Shown: positions 17,333 to 27,721, counted from the first letter of the stretch. The stretch: 64,000 bases of DNA from Owenweeksia sp963758205 (GCA_963758205.1 CAVWUM010000002.1:620001-684000); one strand, 5' to 3'. The notes: generated by a model not told the origin, from the letters alone. Made by a program: numbers and translations.

Positions 17333-17368
17333 CAAAAAACCCCAACCTCTTTCGAGATTGGGGTTTTC
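17333..17368 (-). terminator. Terminator of the rpoBC-DUF3467 operon (copy 3)
   Basis: Same hairpin as at 12761 and 14496 (ACCCCAACCTC-TTTC-GAGATTGGGGT) with a T-tract on the minus strand, 67 bases after the DUF3467 stop. Confidence 0.8.
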
Positions 17369-17380
17369 TAATATCTAAAG

Positions 17381-17425
17381 GCTTCGATACACTCCGAAAG
17401 TTTTCGGAACACTCAGCCTGACAAG
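17381..17425. repeat. Single copy of the GCTTCGA...CAGCCTGACA dispersed repeat
   Basis: It shares ends with the inverted pair at 8665-8741 and has a central CCGAAA-GT-TTTCGG palindrome. It lies between the DUF3467 gene and its terminator. Confidence 0.5.
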
Positions 17426-17434
17426 ACCTAAAAC

Positions 17435-17761
17435 TTATGCCTGACCTGTGGGTCCACCAAAATTCAAAGGAATATTGGGTTGCTCCACATCTTTGATTTC
17501 TCCATGTTGGGCTTCAAAGCGGGCTACATTATCCTGCATAGCTCTTAAAAAGCGCTTGGCGTGCTGTGGGGTAAGTACAATTCTCGATTTTACACGAGCC
17601 TTGGGTACCCCGGGCATAATCTTTATAAAGTCAAGCACAAATTCGCTGGCTGAGTGATTGATAATAGCCAGGTTGGAGTACACTCCCTCCGCTATCTCTT
17701 CACTCAACTCTACGTTGATCTGTCCTTCCTTCATTTCAAGGTTCTGCTTCTCTTCAGCCAT
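17435..17761 (-). CDS. DUF3467 domain protein
   Basis: 108 residues. The segment YSNLAIINHSASEFVLDFIKIMPG followed by RIVLTPQHAKRFLRAMQDNVARFE is the DUF3467 pattern. Function is unknown. It starts 3 bases after the rpoC stop, so it is the last gene of the rpoBC operon; this adjacency is common in Bacteroidota, hinting at a link with transcription. Confidence 0.9.
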   Translation of the reverse strand: MAEEKQNLEMKEGQINVELSEEIAEGVYSNLAIINHSASEFVLDFIKIMPGVPKARVKSRIVLTPQHAKRFLRAMQDNVARFEAQHGEIKDVEQPNIPLNFGGPTGQA

Positions 17762-17764
17762 GTT

Positions 17765-20700
17765 TTAGCCTTTTACTTCTTCAACTTCCTCTACTTCTTC
17801 GCTGGCCTTTAGGCGATCGTAATCTTCCTGTGAACCTACGATGATCTTCTCGTATTGCTTCAAGCCTGTACCTGCAGGTATTTTGTGACCTACGATCACA
17901 TTTTCCTTCAAGCCTTCCAAAGTATCGCGCTTACCGTTTACAGCAGCTTCGTTCAACACCTTGGTAGTTTCCTGAAATGATGCCGCAGAAATGAACGACT
18001 TGGTTTGTAGCGAAGCTCTTGTAATACCCTGCAACATTGGGCGTGCCGTTGCCGGCTGGGCATCACGGGCTACTACCAGCTTCTTATCAGCTCTGCGAAG
18101 TAGTGAATTCTCATCTCTAAGCTTACGGGCTGTAATAATCTGTCCTGGTTTCAGGTTTTCAGATTCTTCAGCTTCCATTACCACCTTCTTATCAAAAATC
18201 CAGTCGTTTTGCTTGATGAAGTCATTTTTGTGTACAAGATTACCTTCAAGGAACATGGTATCACCCGGATCCTGTATTTCAACCTTGCGCATCATCTGGC
18301 GAACGATTACCTCAAAGTGCTTATCATTAATCTTCACACCCTGTAGTCGGTAAACTTCCTGTACTTCATTTACAAGATATTCCTGCACCCTGTTTGGTCC
18401 CTGTATAGCAAGAATATCCGCAGGTGTGATGGCACCATCCGATAGTGGCATACCCGCTCTTACATAGTCATTCTCCTGTACAAGGATTTGCTTACTAAGG
18501 TTGATAAGGTATTTCTTGATTTCTCCGGTACGGCTTTCTACAGCTATTTCGCGGTTTCCACGCTTGATTTTACCGTAAGATACCACACCATCAATTTCAG
18601 AAACCACAGCCGGGTTAGATGGATTACGAGCTTCAAAAAGTTCGGTTACCCTTGGAAGACCCCCGGTAATATCACCAGATTTGGCCGACTTACGTGGAAT
18701 CTTAACCAGAGTTTTACCTGCTTTAATCTTATCGCCTTCCTCAACAATAATGTGAGCACCCACCGGTAGGGTATAGTGCTTCAACTCATTGCCTTTAGAG
18801 TCAACAATAGAGATAGTAGGGATCATCTTTTTGCTACGGCTCTCAGAGATTACTTTCTCCATAAAGCCTGTTTGCTCGTCAATCTCCACACGGTAGGTTG
18901 CTCCCTGCTCAATATCCTGGAACTTGATAGTACCGGATGTTTCAGAGATAATTACCGCGTTATAAGGATCCCAGTCACAGATAACATCACCTTTCTTTAG
19001 TTTGGCACCATCCTCAACTCTTAAGAATGAACCATAAGGTACGTTATTGGTGGCCAGGGTAATTCCTGTTTTCTCATCAATCAACTTCATTTCTGCCGTA
19101 CGGCCAATCACGATTTCAACTTCGTTTCCATCGTTGTCCTCGCCTTTTACTGTACGCAGTTCTTCAAAGTCAACTTTACCATCAAACTTGGCAGTTATAG
19201 AAGATTCCTCGGCCACATTACCCGCTGTACCACCCACGTGGAATGTACGCAGAGTAAGCTGTGTACCAGGCTCACCGATGGACTGTGCTGCAATTACACC
19301 AACAGCCTCACCGCGTTGTACCATTTTACCGCTACTCAGGTTACGGCCATAGCATTTACCGCAAATACCTCTTTGGGTTTCGCAGGTAAGTGCAGAGCGC
19401 ACTTCAACCATTTGTATTGGCGAATCTTCAATTTTACGGGCAGCATCCTCTAAAATAAGGTCACCACTCTTCACATAAACCTCCCCTGAAACAGGGTCAG
19501 TAACATCGTGAAGTGATGTACGTCCCACAATTCTATCATATAGAGGTTCTACAACCTCTTCGTTTTTCTTAAGTGCTGTTACCTCAAGGCCTCTAAGTGT
19601 ACCACAGTCTTCTTCGTTAATAATAACATCCTGGGCAACATCCACAAGCCTACGGGTTAGGTAACCCGCATCAGCTGTTTTAAGGGCCGTATCCGCAAGA
19701 CCTTTACGGGCACCGTGAGTAGAAATAAAGTACTCAAGGATAGAAAGACCTTCTTTAAAGTTAGAGATAATCGGATTTTCAATAATCTCTCCACCACCTG
19801 AACCTGATTTTTGAGGCTTAGCCATCAAACCACGCATACCTGAAAGCTGGCGAATCTGCTCCTTAGAACCCCTTGCACCAGAATCAAGCATCATATAGAT
19901 GGGGTTGAATCCCTGGCGGTCAGTAATCAAGTGGTGCATAGCGCGCTCAGTAAGGCGGGCGTTGGTGTTTGTCCAAACATCAATTACCTGGTTGTAACGC
20001 TCATTGTTGGTGATAAGACCCATGTTATAAGATCCAAGGATCTGCTCAATCTGATCTTCGGCATCCTGTACAAGGGCATCTTTTTCTTCCGGAATAATGA
20101 TATCTCCCAAAGAGAATGAAAGACCACCACGGAATGCGTTACCGTAACCCAGTTCCTTAATATCATCAAGAAACTTAGCAGTAGTAGGAATATCAGTCTG
20201 CTTAAGGATGTCAGAGATAATTTCCCTAAGAGCCTTCTTTGTCAGTACCTCATTAATAAAAGGTACTGATTTTGGAACCACCTGGTTGAAAAGTACTCTA
20301 CCTACAGAAGTCTCAATTACCTTCATGGTAAGATTACCATCCTCATCCTTAACTCTTGCACGAACCTTCATAGGTGCATTAAGATTTACGCGGCCTTCGT
20401 TAAATGCAATCTGTACTTCCTCATCAGAATAAAAAGTAAGTCCTTCACCTTTTATCGGATGATCAGGAGTGCTCTTACGGCTTTTAGTCATGTAATACAG
20501 ACCAAGCACCATGTCCTGAGAAGGTACAGTAATTGGCGAACCGTTAGCCGGGTTCAAAATGTTATGCGAAGCCAACATAAGCACCTGGGCCTCAAGTATC
20601 GCAGCTGAACCTAATGGAAGGTGTACCGCCATCTGGTCACCATCAAAATCCGCGTTAAATGCGGTGGTGGCCAACGGGTGTAGCTGTATAGCTTTACCTT

Positions 20701-22084
20701 CAATAAGTTTTGGCTGGAAAGCCTGAATACCTAAACGGTGAAGTGTTGGGGCACGGTTTAGCAACACAGGGTGTCCTTTCATTACATTTTCAAGGATATC
20801 CCATACTACAGGCTCGCGCTTATCAATAATCTTTTTGGCTGATTTTACAGTCTTTACAATACCTCTTTCAATAAGCTTACGCACGATGAAAGGCTTATAA
20901 AGCTCGGCAGCCATATTTTTCGGAAGACCACACTCATGCAATTTCATTTCAGGACCTACAACGATCACCGAACGTGCAGAGTAGTCAACCCTTTTACCAA
21001 GCAGGTTTTGACGGAAACGACCTTGCTTACCTTTCAATGAATCAGAAAGGGATTTAAGTGCTCGGTTGCTATCCGTTTTAACTGCGCTCGATTTACGTGT
21101 ATTATCAAAAAGTGAATCCACCGCTTCCTGAAGCATACGCTTTTCGTTACGAAGAATTACTTCCGGAGCTTTAATCTCCACAAGTCTCTTCAAACGGTTG
21201 TTACGAATAATCACCCTACGGTACAAGTCGTTCAAATCTGAAGTTGCAAAACGACCACCATCAAGTGGTACCAATGGACGAAGTTCTGGTGGTATAACAG
21301 GTACCACCTTTACGATCATCCACTCAGGGCGGTTCTCAATACGGGTGTTGGCATCACGGAAAGCCTCAACTACCTGAAGACGCTTAAGAGCCTCCTGTTT
21401 ACGTTGTTGTGAAGTTTCGGTACTTGCCTTGTGACGAAGGTCATAAGACAGTTGATCCAAATCAAGACGGGAAAGAAGCTCAATAAGTGCTTCGGCACCC
21501 ATCTTGGCGATGAACTTGTTAGGATCGCTGTCATCCAGGTAATTGTTCTCACTTGGAAGACGCTCCAATATCTCCAGGTACTCCTCTTCAGTAAGGTATT
21601 CCATGTACTCAAGTGGTGTACCATCAGGCTTGGTAGCATTACCGGCCTGTATTACGGCATAGCGCTCGTAATAAATAATCATATCCAGCTTTTTGGTAGG
21701 CAAGCCTAGCAAGTAACCAATTTTATTGGGCAATGATTTAAAGTACCAGATATGCGCTACAGGTACCACAAGATTAATGTGGCCCACACGCTCTCTACGT
21801 ACTTTTTTCTCAGTAACCTCCACACCGCAGCGGTCGCACACAATACCCTTATAGCGGATACGCTTGTACTTACCACAGGCACATTCAAAATCCTTTACAG
21901 GGCCGAAGATGCGCTCACAAAACAAACCATCACGCTCTGGTTTGTGAGTACGGTAGTTTATAGTTTCTGGTTTCAGCACTTCACCGTGAGATCTCTCTAA
22001 GAGAAATTCAGGAGAGGCAAGACTGATAGTAATGCTCTTGAAGTTGCTGTTATAGTGTTGTTTATCGTTTTTCCTTAAAGCCAT
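17765..22084 (-). CDS. rpoC: DNA-directed RNA polymerase subunit beta'
   Basis: 1439 residues. The active-site motif NADFDGDQM coordinates catalytic Mg2+. The N-terminal zinc site (CACGKYKRIRYKGIVCDRCGVE) and the second zinc cluster (CETQRGICGKCYGR) are present, as are the rudder and bridge-helix regions. Cytoplasmic, part of the alpha2-beta-beta'-omega core enzyme. It starts 32 bases after rpoB. The C-terminal acidic tail (SEEVEEVEEVKG) is typical of the phylum. Confidence 0.98.
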   Translation of the reverse strand: MALRKNDKQHYNSNFKSITISLASPEFLLERSHGEVLKPETINYRTHKPERDGLFCERIFGPVKDFECACGKYKRIRYKGIVCDRCGVEVTEKKVRRERVGHINLVVPVAHIWYFKSLPNKIGYLLGLPTKKLDMIIYYERYAVIQAGNATKPDGTPLEYMEYLTEEEYLEILERLPSENNYLDDSDPNKFIAKMGAEALIELLSRLDLDQLSYDLRHKASTETSQQRKQEALKRLQVVEAFRDANTRIENRPEWMIVKVVPVIPPELRPLVPLDGGRFATSDLNDLYRRVIIRNNRLKRLVEIKAPEVILRNEKRMLQEAVDSLFDNTRKSSAVKTDSNRALKSLSDSLKGKQGRFRQNLLGKRVDYSARSVIVVGPEMKLHECGLPKNMAAELYKPFIVRKLIERGIVKTVKSAKKIIDKREPVVWDILENVMKGHPVLLNRAPTLHRLGIQAFQPKLIEGKAIQLHPLATTAFNADFDGDQMAVHLPLGSAAILEAQVLMLASHNILNPANGSPITVPSQDMVLGLYYMTKSRKSTPDHPIKGEGLTFYSDEEVQIAFNEGRVNLNAPMKVRARVKDEDGNLTMKVIETSVGRVLFNQVVPKSVPFINEVLTKKALREIISDILKQTDIPTTAKFLDDIKELGYGNAFRGGLSFSLGDIIIPEEKDALVQDAEDQIEQILGSYNMGLITNNERYNQVIDVWTNTNARLTERAMHHLITDRQGFNPIYMMLDSGARGSKEQIRQLSGMRGLMAKPQKSGSGGGEIIENPIISNFKEGLSILEYFISTHGARKGLADTALKTADAGYLTRRLVDVAQDVIINEEDCGTLRGLEVTALKKNEEVVEPLYDRIVGRTSLHDVTDPVSGEVYVKSGDLILEDAARKIEDSPIQMVEVRSALTCETQRGICGKCYGRNLSSGKMVQRGEAVGVIAAQSIGEPGTQLTLRTFHVGGTAGNVAEESSITAKFDGKVDFEELRTVKGEDNDGNEVEIVIGRTAEMKLIDEKTGITLATNNVPYGSFLRVEDGAKLKKGDVICDWDPYNAVIISETSGTIKFQDIEQGATYRVEIDEQTGFMEKVISESRSKKMIPTISIVDSKGNELKHYTLPVGAHIIVEEGDKIKAGKTLVKIPRKSAKSGDITGGLPRVTELFEARNPSNPAVVSEIDGVVSYGKIKRGNREIAVESRTGEIKKYLINLSKQILVQENDYVRAGMPLSDGAITPADILAIQGPNRVQEYLVNEVQEVYRLQGVKINDKHFEVIVRQMMRKVEIQDPGDTMFLEGNLVHKNDFIKQNDWIFDKKVVMEAEESENLKPGQIITARKLRDENSLLRRADKKLVVARDAQPATARPMLQGITRASLQTKSFISAASFQETTKVLNEAAVNGKRDTLEGLKENVIVGHKIPAGTGLKQYEKIIVGSQEDYDRLKASEEVEEVEEVKG

Positions 22085-22116
22085 TTGTTCGGAAACTTAA
22101 GTTCTTAAAATGATGA

Positions 22117-25100
22117 TTAATCCAATGTGATTTTCAAACCTAGACCATTCAATTCGTGCAGTAACACGTTAAATGACTCAGGAATACCCGGCTCGGGCAT
22201 TGGTTCTCCCTTCACAATGGTTTCATAGGTTTTAGCCCTTCCTACTACGTCATCCGACTTTACAGTCAAAATTTCGCGAAGGATGTTTGAAGCACCAAAT
22301 GCCTCAAGAGCCCAAACCTCCATCTCTCCAAAACGCTGACCTCCAAACTGGGCTTTACCACCCAATGGCTGTTGCGTAATAAGTGAGTAAGGTCCGATGG
22401 AACGCGCGTGCATTTTATCATCCACCATGTGTCCCAGTTTCAGCATATAAATTACACCTACAGATGCTGCCTGGTGGAAACGCTCACCGGTACCACCATC
22501 ATACAGATAGGTGTGACCGAATTGCGGAATACCGGCTTCATCAGTGTATTTATTGATATCCTCAATAGAGGCACCATCAAAAATCGGGGTGGCGAATTTT
22601 TTACCAATCTTTTTACCGGCCCAGCCTAATACGGTTTCGTAAATCTGGCCGATGTTCATACGAGAAGGTACACCCAGTGGGTTCAATACAATATCCACAG
22701 GTGTTCCATCCTCAAGGAATGGCATATCCTCGTCACGCACGATTTTAGCAACAATACCTTTGTTACCGTGGCGTCCGGCCATCTTATCACCAACTTTAAG
22801 CTTACGCTTTTTAGCGATATACACCTTGGCCATTTTTACGATACCAGAAGGCAATTCATCACCAATACTGATAGCAAATTTTTCGCGCTTATAGGCACCA
22901 AGTACATCCGTTACTCTGATCTTGTAATTGTGGATCAGGGTAGTGATCATCTCATTCTTATCCTCATCGGTAGTCCATACACCGCCAGTAATGCGGGTAA
23001 AGTCATCAATACCATTAAGAATTTTTTGAGTGAACTTGGTTCCTTTCGGAATTACTTCTTCATTCAGGTCATTCTTCACACCCTGGCTGGTTTTACCGGC
23101 AACCAGTATGTTCAGTTTTTCCAAAAACTTCTGGCGGATAGTTTCCACCTTCATGTTGTACTCTTCATCCAGCTTTTCAAGCATGTCTTTATCTGCCTGG
23201 CGAGCCTTCTTATCTTTTACAGATCTTGAGAAAAGTTTTTTATCGATTACCACACCCTGTAATGATGGAGAAGCCTTAAGCGATGCATCTTTTACATCAC
23301 CGGCCTTATCACCAAATATGGCGCGTAGTAATTTTTCTTCCGGAGTTGGGTCTGACTCTCCTTTTGGAGTAATCTTACCAATAAGTATATCACCGGCTTT
23401 AACTTCAGCGCCAATACGGATGATACCATTTTCATCAAGTTCACGGGTGGCATCTTCACTTACGTTAGGGATATCAGCGGTAAGCTCTTCAGCCCCCAGC
23501 TTGGTATCACGCACATCAAGTGAGTATTCATCAATATGGATAGAGGTGAAAATATCATCTCTTACCACTCTTTCAGAAATTACAATCGCATCCTCAAAGT
23601 TGTATCCTTTCCAGGGCATAAAGGCTACCTGCATGTTACGGCCAAGTGCCAGTTCACCCTTTTCAGTAGCATAACCTTCGCAAAGCACCTGTCCTTTCTT
23701 CACCTTTTGGCCTTTTACAACTGAAGGCTTAATATTAATACAGGTACCCTGATTGGTTTTGCGGAATTTAACAAGGCTGTAAGTTTTTGAGTCATCCTCA
23801 AAGCTTACCAGGCGCTCATCATCAGTACGCTCATACTTGATAGTAATCGTGTCGGCATCTACATATTCAACCTCACCATCACCTTCGGCATTAATCAATA
23901 CACGGCTATCAGAGGCCACGCGGCCTTCAAGACCGGTACCTACAATAGGAGCTTCAGGACGCAACAATGGTACGGCCTGGCGCATCATGTTTGACCCCAT
24001 CAATGCACGGTTCGCATCATCATGCTCCAAAAATGGAATAAGCGATGCAGAAATAGATGCAATCTGGTTTGGCGACACGTCCATGTAATCCACCTTTGTA
24101 GGTTCAATCAATGGATAGTCGGCCTCATCACGCACTTTTACACGGTCATTTTCAAAGTGACCATCATCCTGCACAGGCGCATTTGCCTGGGCAATTACTT
24201 TTTCTTCTTCCTCCTCTGCACTCAGGTAAACCGGGCTTTCGCCAAAATTAACTTTACCCTCATTCACCTTACGGTAAGGAGTCTCAAGGAATCCCATCTT
24301 GTTAACCTTGGCATAAACACACATAGAAGAGATCAAACCAATGTTCGGACCTTCTGGTGTTTCGATTGGGCACAGGCGGCCATAGTGGGTGTAGTGAACG
24401 TCACGTACCTCAAAACCTGCTCTTTCACGGCTTAGACCACCTGGCCCTAAGGCTGATAATCTGCGCTTGTGAGTAATCTCCGCCAATGGATTGGTTTGAT
24501 CCATAAACTGAGAAAGCTGGTTAGTACCGAAGAAAGAATTAATTACGGAAGAAAGTGTCTTCGCGTTAATCAAGTCAATCGGGGTAAATACTTCGTTATC
24601 ACGTACGTTCATACGCTCACGGATAGTACGTGCCATACGGGCAAGACCAACACCAAACTGGTTGGCCAGCTGCTCACCAACTGTACGTACCCTACGGTTG
24701 CTCAAGTGGTCAATATCATCCACTTCAGCCTTAGAGTTTATAAGTTCAATAAGATACTTTACAATGCTAAGGATATCATCCTTAGTAAGTACCTGCTTAT
24801 CTGCGGCAATATCAAGACCCAGCTTTTTGTTCAATCTGTAGCGGCCTACCTCACCAAGGTTGTAGCGCTGCTCAGAAAAGAAAAGCTTATCAATAATTCC
24901 ACGGGCAGTTTCCTCATCTGGTGGCTCAGCATTACGTAGCTGGCGGTAGATGTGCTCCACTGCTTCTTTCTCAGAGTTTGTGGGATCTTTTTGTAATGTG
25001 TTATGGATAATCGAGAATTCTGAAGCCTCGATGTCCTCCTTATGAAGAAGGATAGTCTGAACATCAGCATCAACGATTTCGTCAATGTGGTCCTTCTCTA

Positions 25101-25941
25101 AAACAGTATCACGATCAAGCACAACTTCGTTACGCTCAATAGATACCACTTCACCAGTGTCCTCATCCACAAAGTCTTCAACCCAGGTTTTAAGTACACG
25201 TGCAGCCAGTTTTCTGCCCAATACCTTCTTAAGCCCGGATTTTGAAACTTTAACCTCTTCTGCAAGATCAAAGATTTCAAGTATGTCTTTATCCCTTTCG
25301 TAACCAATTGCACGTAGCAAGGTGGTAAGGGGTAATTTCTTTTTACGATCAATGTAAGCGTACATTACGCTATTGATGTCGGTGGCAAATTCTATCCAGC
25401 TTCCTTTAAAAGGAATAATACGAGCTGAATACAACTTGGTACCATTGGCGTGGTAGCTCTGGCCAAAAAATACACCGGGTGAACGATGTAGCTGAGATAC
25501 CACTACCCTTTCTGCTCCATTTACCACAAAGGTTCCGCGTGGAGTCATATAAGGGATTGTACCTAAATAAACATCCTGCACGATGGTTTCAAAATCTTCG
25601 TGCTCAGGATCGGTACAGTATAATTTCAATCTTGCCTTTAGCGGTACACTAAAGGTCAGTCCTCTTTCTATACACTCCTCTTCGCTGTAGCGCGGAGGAT
25701 CAATAAAGTAGTCAAGAAACTCCAGCACAAATTGGTTTCTTGCATCGGTAATGGGAAAGTTTTCACTAAACGTCTTATACAGCCCTTCATCACCTCTATC
25801 ATCTGGTTTAGTGTCAAGCTGAAAAAAATCGTGGAAAGACTGCAATTGAATATCCAAAAAGTCGGGATAATCAAATGCATTTTTGATGGAAGCAAAATGG
25901 ATTCTTTCCTCAATATTTTTTGTAACTGGGTTTTTGGACAT
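22117..25941 (-). CDS. rpoB: DNA-directed RNA polymerase subunit beta
   Basis: 1274 residues, the usual Bacteroidota size. The rifampicin-region sequence FFGTNQLSQFMDQTNPLAEITHKRRLSALGPGG is intact, with the common sensitive residues (Q, D, H, R, S at the expected spots). The C-terminal KMAGRHGNKGIVAKI and GGKAQFGGQRFGEMEVWALEA motifs are also present. It follows rplL after a 101-base spacer that contains a strong hairpin (25976-26020). Confidence 0.98.
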   Translation of the reverse strand: MSKNPVTKNIEERIHFASIKNAFDYPDFLDIQLQSFHDFFQLDTKPDDRGDEGLYKTFSENFPITDARNQFVLEFLDYFIDPPRYSEEECIERGLTFSVPLKARLKLYCTDPEHEDFETIVQDVYLGTIPYMTPRGTFVVNGAERVVVSQLHRSPGVFFGQSYHANGTKLYSARIIPFKGSWIEFATDINSVMYAYIDRKKKLPLTTLLRAIGYERDKDILEIFDLAEEVKVSKSGLKKVLGRKLAARVLKTWVEDFVDEDTGEVVSIERNEVVLDRDTVLEKDHIDEIVDADVQTILLHKEDIEASEFSIIHNTLQKDPTNSEKEAVEHIYRQLRNAEPPDEETARGIIDKLFFSEQRYNLGEVGRYRLNKKLGLDIAADKQVLTKDDILSIVKYLIELINSKAEVDDIDHLSNRRVRTVGEQLANQFGVGLARMARTIRERMNVRDNEVFTPIDLINAKTLSSVINSFFGTNQLSQFMDQTNPLAEITHKRRLSALGPGGLSRERAGFEVRDVHYTHYGRLCPIETPEGPNIGLISSMCVYAKVNKMGFLETPYRKVNEGKVNFGESPVYLSAEEEEEKVIAQANAPVQDDGHFENDRVKVRDEADYPLIEPTKVDYMDVSPNQIASISASLIPFLEHDDANRALMGSNMMRQAVPLLRPEAPIVGTGLEGRVASDSRVLINAEGDGEVEYVDADTITIKYERTDDERLVSFEDDSKTYSLVKFRKTNQGTCINIKPSVVKGQKVKKGQVLCEGYATEKGELALGRNMQVAFMPWKGYNFEDAIVISERVVRDDIFTSIHIDEYSLDVRDTKLGAEELTADIPNVSEDATRELDENGIIRIGAEVKAGDILIGKITPKGESDPTPEEKLLRAIFGDKAGDVKDASLKASPSLQGVVIDKKLFSRSVKDKKARQADKDMLEKLDEEYNMKVETIRQKFLEKLNILVAGKTSQGVKNDLNEEVIPKGTKFTQKILNGIDDFTRITGGVWTTDEDKNEMITTLIHNYKIRVTDVLGAYKREKFAISIGDELPSGIVKMAKVYIAKKRKLKVGDKMAGRHGNKGIVAKIVRDEDMPFLEDGTPVDIVLNPLGVPSRMNIGQIYETVLGWAGKKIGKKFATPIFDGASIEDINKYTDEAGIPQFGHTYLYDGGTGERFHQAASVGVIYMLKLGHMVDDKMHARSIGPYSLITQQPLGGKAQFGGQRFGEMEVWALEAFGASNILREILTVKSDDVVGRAKTYETIVKGEPMPEPGIPESFNVLLHELNGLGLKITLD

Positions 25942-25975
25942 CTGGAATTAAATAAAGTTAAAATAAACACAAAAG

Positions 25976-26020
25976 GGTTTAGGCCTATCATCCCGTATTT
26001 TCGGGATGAAGACCTAAACC
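25976..26020 (-). promoter_or_regulatory. Hairpin between rplL and rpoB
   Basis: Outer stem GGTTTAGG/CCTAAACC (8 bp) and inner stem CATCCCG/CGGGATG (7 bp) are separated by a small internal loop. There is no T-tract on the minus strand, so it is not a standard terminator. In E. coli this same spacer holds an attenuator and an RNase III site; a similar role here is inference. Confidence 0.6.
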
Positions 26021-26042
26021 GTGATTTTAAAAGCTGCTGAGA

Positions 26043-26420
26043 TTACTTGATCTCAACTTCAGCACCGGCCTCTTCTAACTGAGATTTAAGTGCTTCAGCT
26101 TCGTCTTTTGCTACACCTTCTTTAAGAGGCTTTGGAGCTCCGTCTACAAGTTCCTTAGCTTCTTTAAGACCTAATCCGGTAAGCTCTTTTACAAGCTTAA
26201 CTACTGCTAGCTTAGAGCTACCAGCTGCTTTAAGGATTACGTCAAATTCGGTTTTCTCTTCTGCTCCACCGGCTTCGCCACCAGCTGCAGGACCTGCAAC
26301 AGCAACAGCTGCAGCAGCAGGCTCGATTCCATACTCTTCTTTAAGGAAGTCTGCTAATTCGCTAACTTCTTTTACTGTAAGGTTTACAAGCTGTTCGGCT
26401 AATTCTTTAATATCCGCCAT
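26043..26420 (-). CDS. rplL: 50S ribosomal protein L7/L12
   Basis: 125 residues. An N-terminal dimerisation helix, an Ala/Gly-rich hinge (AAAAVAVAGPAAGGEAGG) and the C-terminal domain with KTEFDVILKAAGSSKLAVVKLVKELTGLGLKEAKELVD. It forms the ribosomal stalk that recruits translation factors. It lies 70 bases after rplJ. Confidence 0.97.
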   Translation of the reverse strand: MADIKELAEQLVNLTVKEVSELADFLKEEYGIEPAAAAVAVAGPAAGGEAGGAEEKTEFDVILKAAGSSKLAVVKLVKELTGLGLKEAKELVDGAPKPLKEGVAKDEAEALKSQLEEAGAEVEIK

Positions 26421-26490
26421 TTTGGTACTTTTTAAAAATTTGATTTACAATTACACTAAATATATATGAAGCTGAGTGCGTACACTACTA

Positions 26491-27012
26491 TTATGCTGCG
26501 CGCTCCTCCAAAGTCTTTAACAGACCAGCTATGGTGTTCTGACCGCTCTTAAGAGCAGAAATAACATTTTTAGCAGGAGATTGCAGCAAGGAAATAACGT
26601 CTCCGATAAGCTCTTCTTTGGATTTTAACGAAACAAGAGCATCCAATTGGTTATCTCCAACAAAAATGGCTTCCTCAACATAGGCACCTTTCAAAAGAGG
26701 CTTTTCAGCTTTCTTTCTAAACTCTTTTATAAGTTTTGCTGGTGCATTGCTGGTTTCAGAAACCATAATACTGGTGTTACCCTTAAGCGTTGGGAAGAGT
26801 CCTTCAAAGTTCTTTTCAGAACGCTCCATAGCTTTTTTAAGTAGGGTGTTTTTCACCACATTAATCTTTACTCCATTTTTGAAGCAAAGTCTGCGTAGGC
26901 TGCTTGATTGCTCAGCGTTTAGACCGGCAAGGTCAGCTACGTACAGGATATTGGTATTCTTAAGTACTTCCGTTAGTACTTCTATTTCCTTATTTTTTTC
27001 TTCTCTGGTCAT
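26491..27012 (-). CDS. rplJ: 50S ribosomal protein L10
   Basis: 173 residues. N-terminal rRNA-binding domain with the VVKNTLLKKAME segment, then a C-terminal helix that anchors L7/L12 dimers (SAKNVISALKSGQNTIAGLLKTLEE-type, here starting at SPAKN). It is the stalk base protein. Start ATG at 27012, 19 bases after rplA. Confidence 0.97.
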   Translation of the reverse strand: MTREEKNKEIEVLTEVLKNTNILYVADLAGLNAEQSSSLRRLCFKNGVKINVVKNTLLKKAMERSEKNFEGLFPTLKGNTSIMVSETSNAPAKLIKEFRKKAEKPLLKGAYVEEAIFVGDNQLDALVSLKSKEELIGDVISLLQSPAKNVISALKSGQNTIAGLLKTLEERAA

Positions 27013-27031
27013 TTTCTGATCTCTTTACTGA

Positions 27032-27721
27032 TTAGATAGATTTAGCATCTATGGAAATGCCAGGACTCATGCTACTGCTCATGCTGATACTTTTGATATA
27101 GGCACCTTTGGCAGAAGAAGGCTTCATACGAAGCAAAGTCTTCAGAAGTTCTTCTGAATTCTCCTTAATCTTAATTTGCTCAAATGAAACCTTACCAACA
27201 GAGGCATGAATGATACCGTAGCGATCAACTTTAAAGTCAATCTTACCTGCTTTTACATCAGATACAGCTTTTGCAACATCCATGGTTACGGTACCGGTCT
27301 TTGGGTTAGGCATCAAACCACGTGGGCCTAAAACTCTACCTAAAGGACCAATTTTACCCATAACGCTAGGCATAGTCACAATAACGTCAACGTCTGTCCA
27401 ACCACCTTTAATCTTCTCAATATACTCGTCAAGACCAGCATAGTCAGCACCAGCATCCTTAGCTTCCTGTTCTTTATCAGGTGTAACAAGGGCTAATACT
27501 TTAACATCTTTACCTGTACCGTGAGGTAAGGTTACCACACCGCGCACCATTTGATTTGCTTTACGTGGGTCAACACCAAGCCTTACAGCTAGGTCAACTG
27601 ATGCGTCAAATTTGGTAGTGGAAATATCCTTAACCAACGCACTTGCATCTTCCAGAGAATACGTTTTACTTGTATCTACTTTGGCAAGTACTTCTTTTCT
27701 TTTCTTGCTAATTCCAGCCAT
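27032..27721 (-). CDS. rplA: 50S ribosomal protein L1
   Basis: 229 residues. The conserved motifs TLPHGTGK, MGKIGPLGRVLGPRGLMPNPKTGTVT and KIDFKVDRYGIIHASVGK are all present. It binds 23S rRNA at the L1 stalk and in many bacteria represses the rplKA mRNA. It starts 20 bases after rplK. Confidence 0.97.
   Translation of the reverse strand: MAGISKKRKEVLAKVDTSKTYSLEDASALVKDISTTKFDASVDLAVRLGVDPRKANQMVRGVVTLPHGTGKDVKVLALVTPDKEQEAKDAGADYAGLDEYIEKIKGGWTDVDVIVTMPSVMGKIGPLGRVLGPRGLMPNPKTGTVTMDVAKAVSDVKAGKIDFKVDRYGIIHASVGKVSFEQIKIKENSEELLKTLLRMKPSSAKGAYIKSISMSSSMSPGISIDAKSI

Noticed and set aside
22408..25352. Many open frames antisense to rpoB and rpoC
   Set aside because: Overlapping highly conserved polymerase genes; no start context and no recognisable domains.
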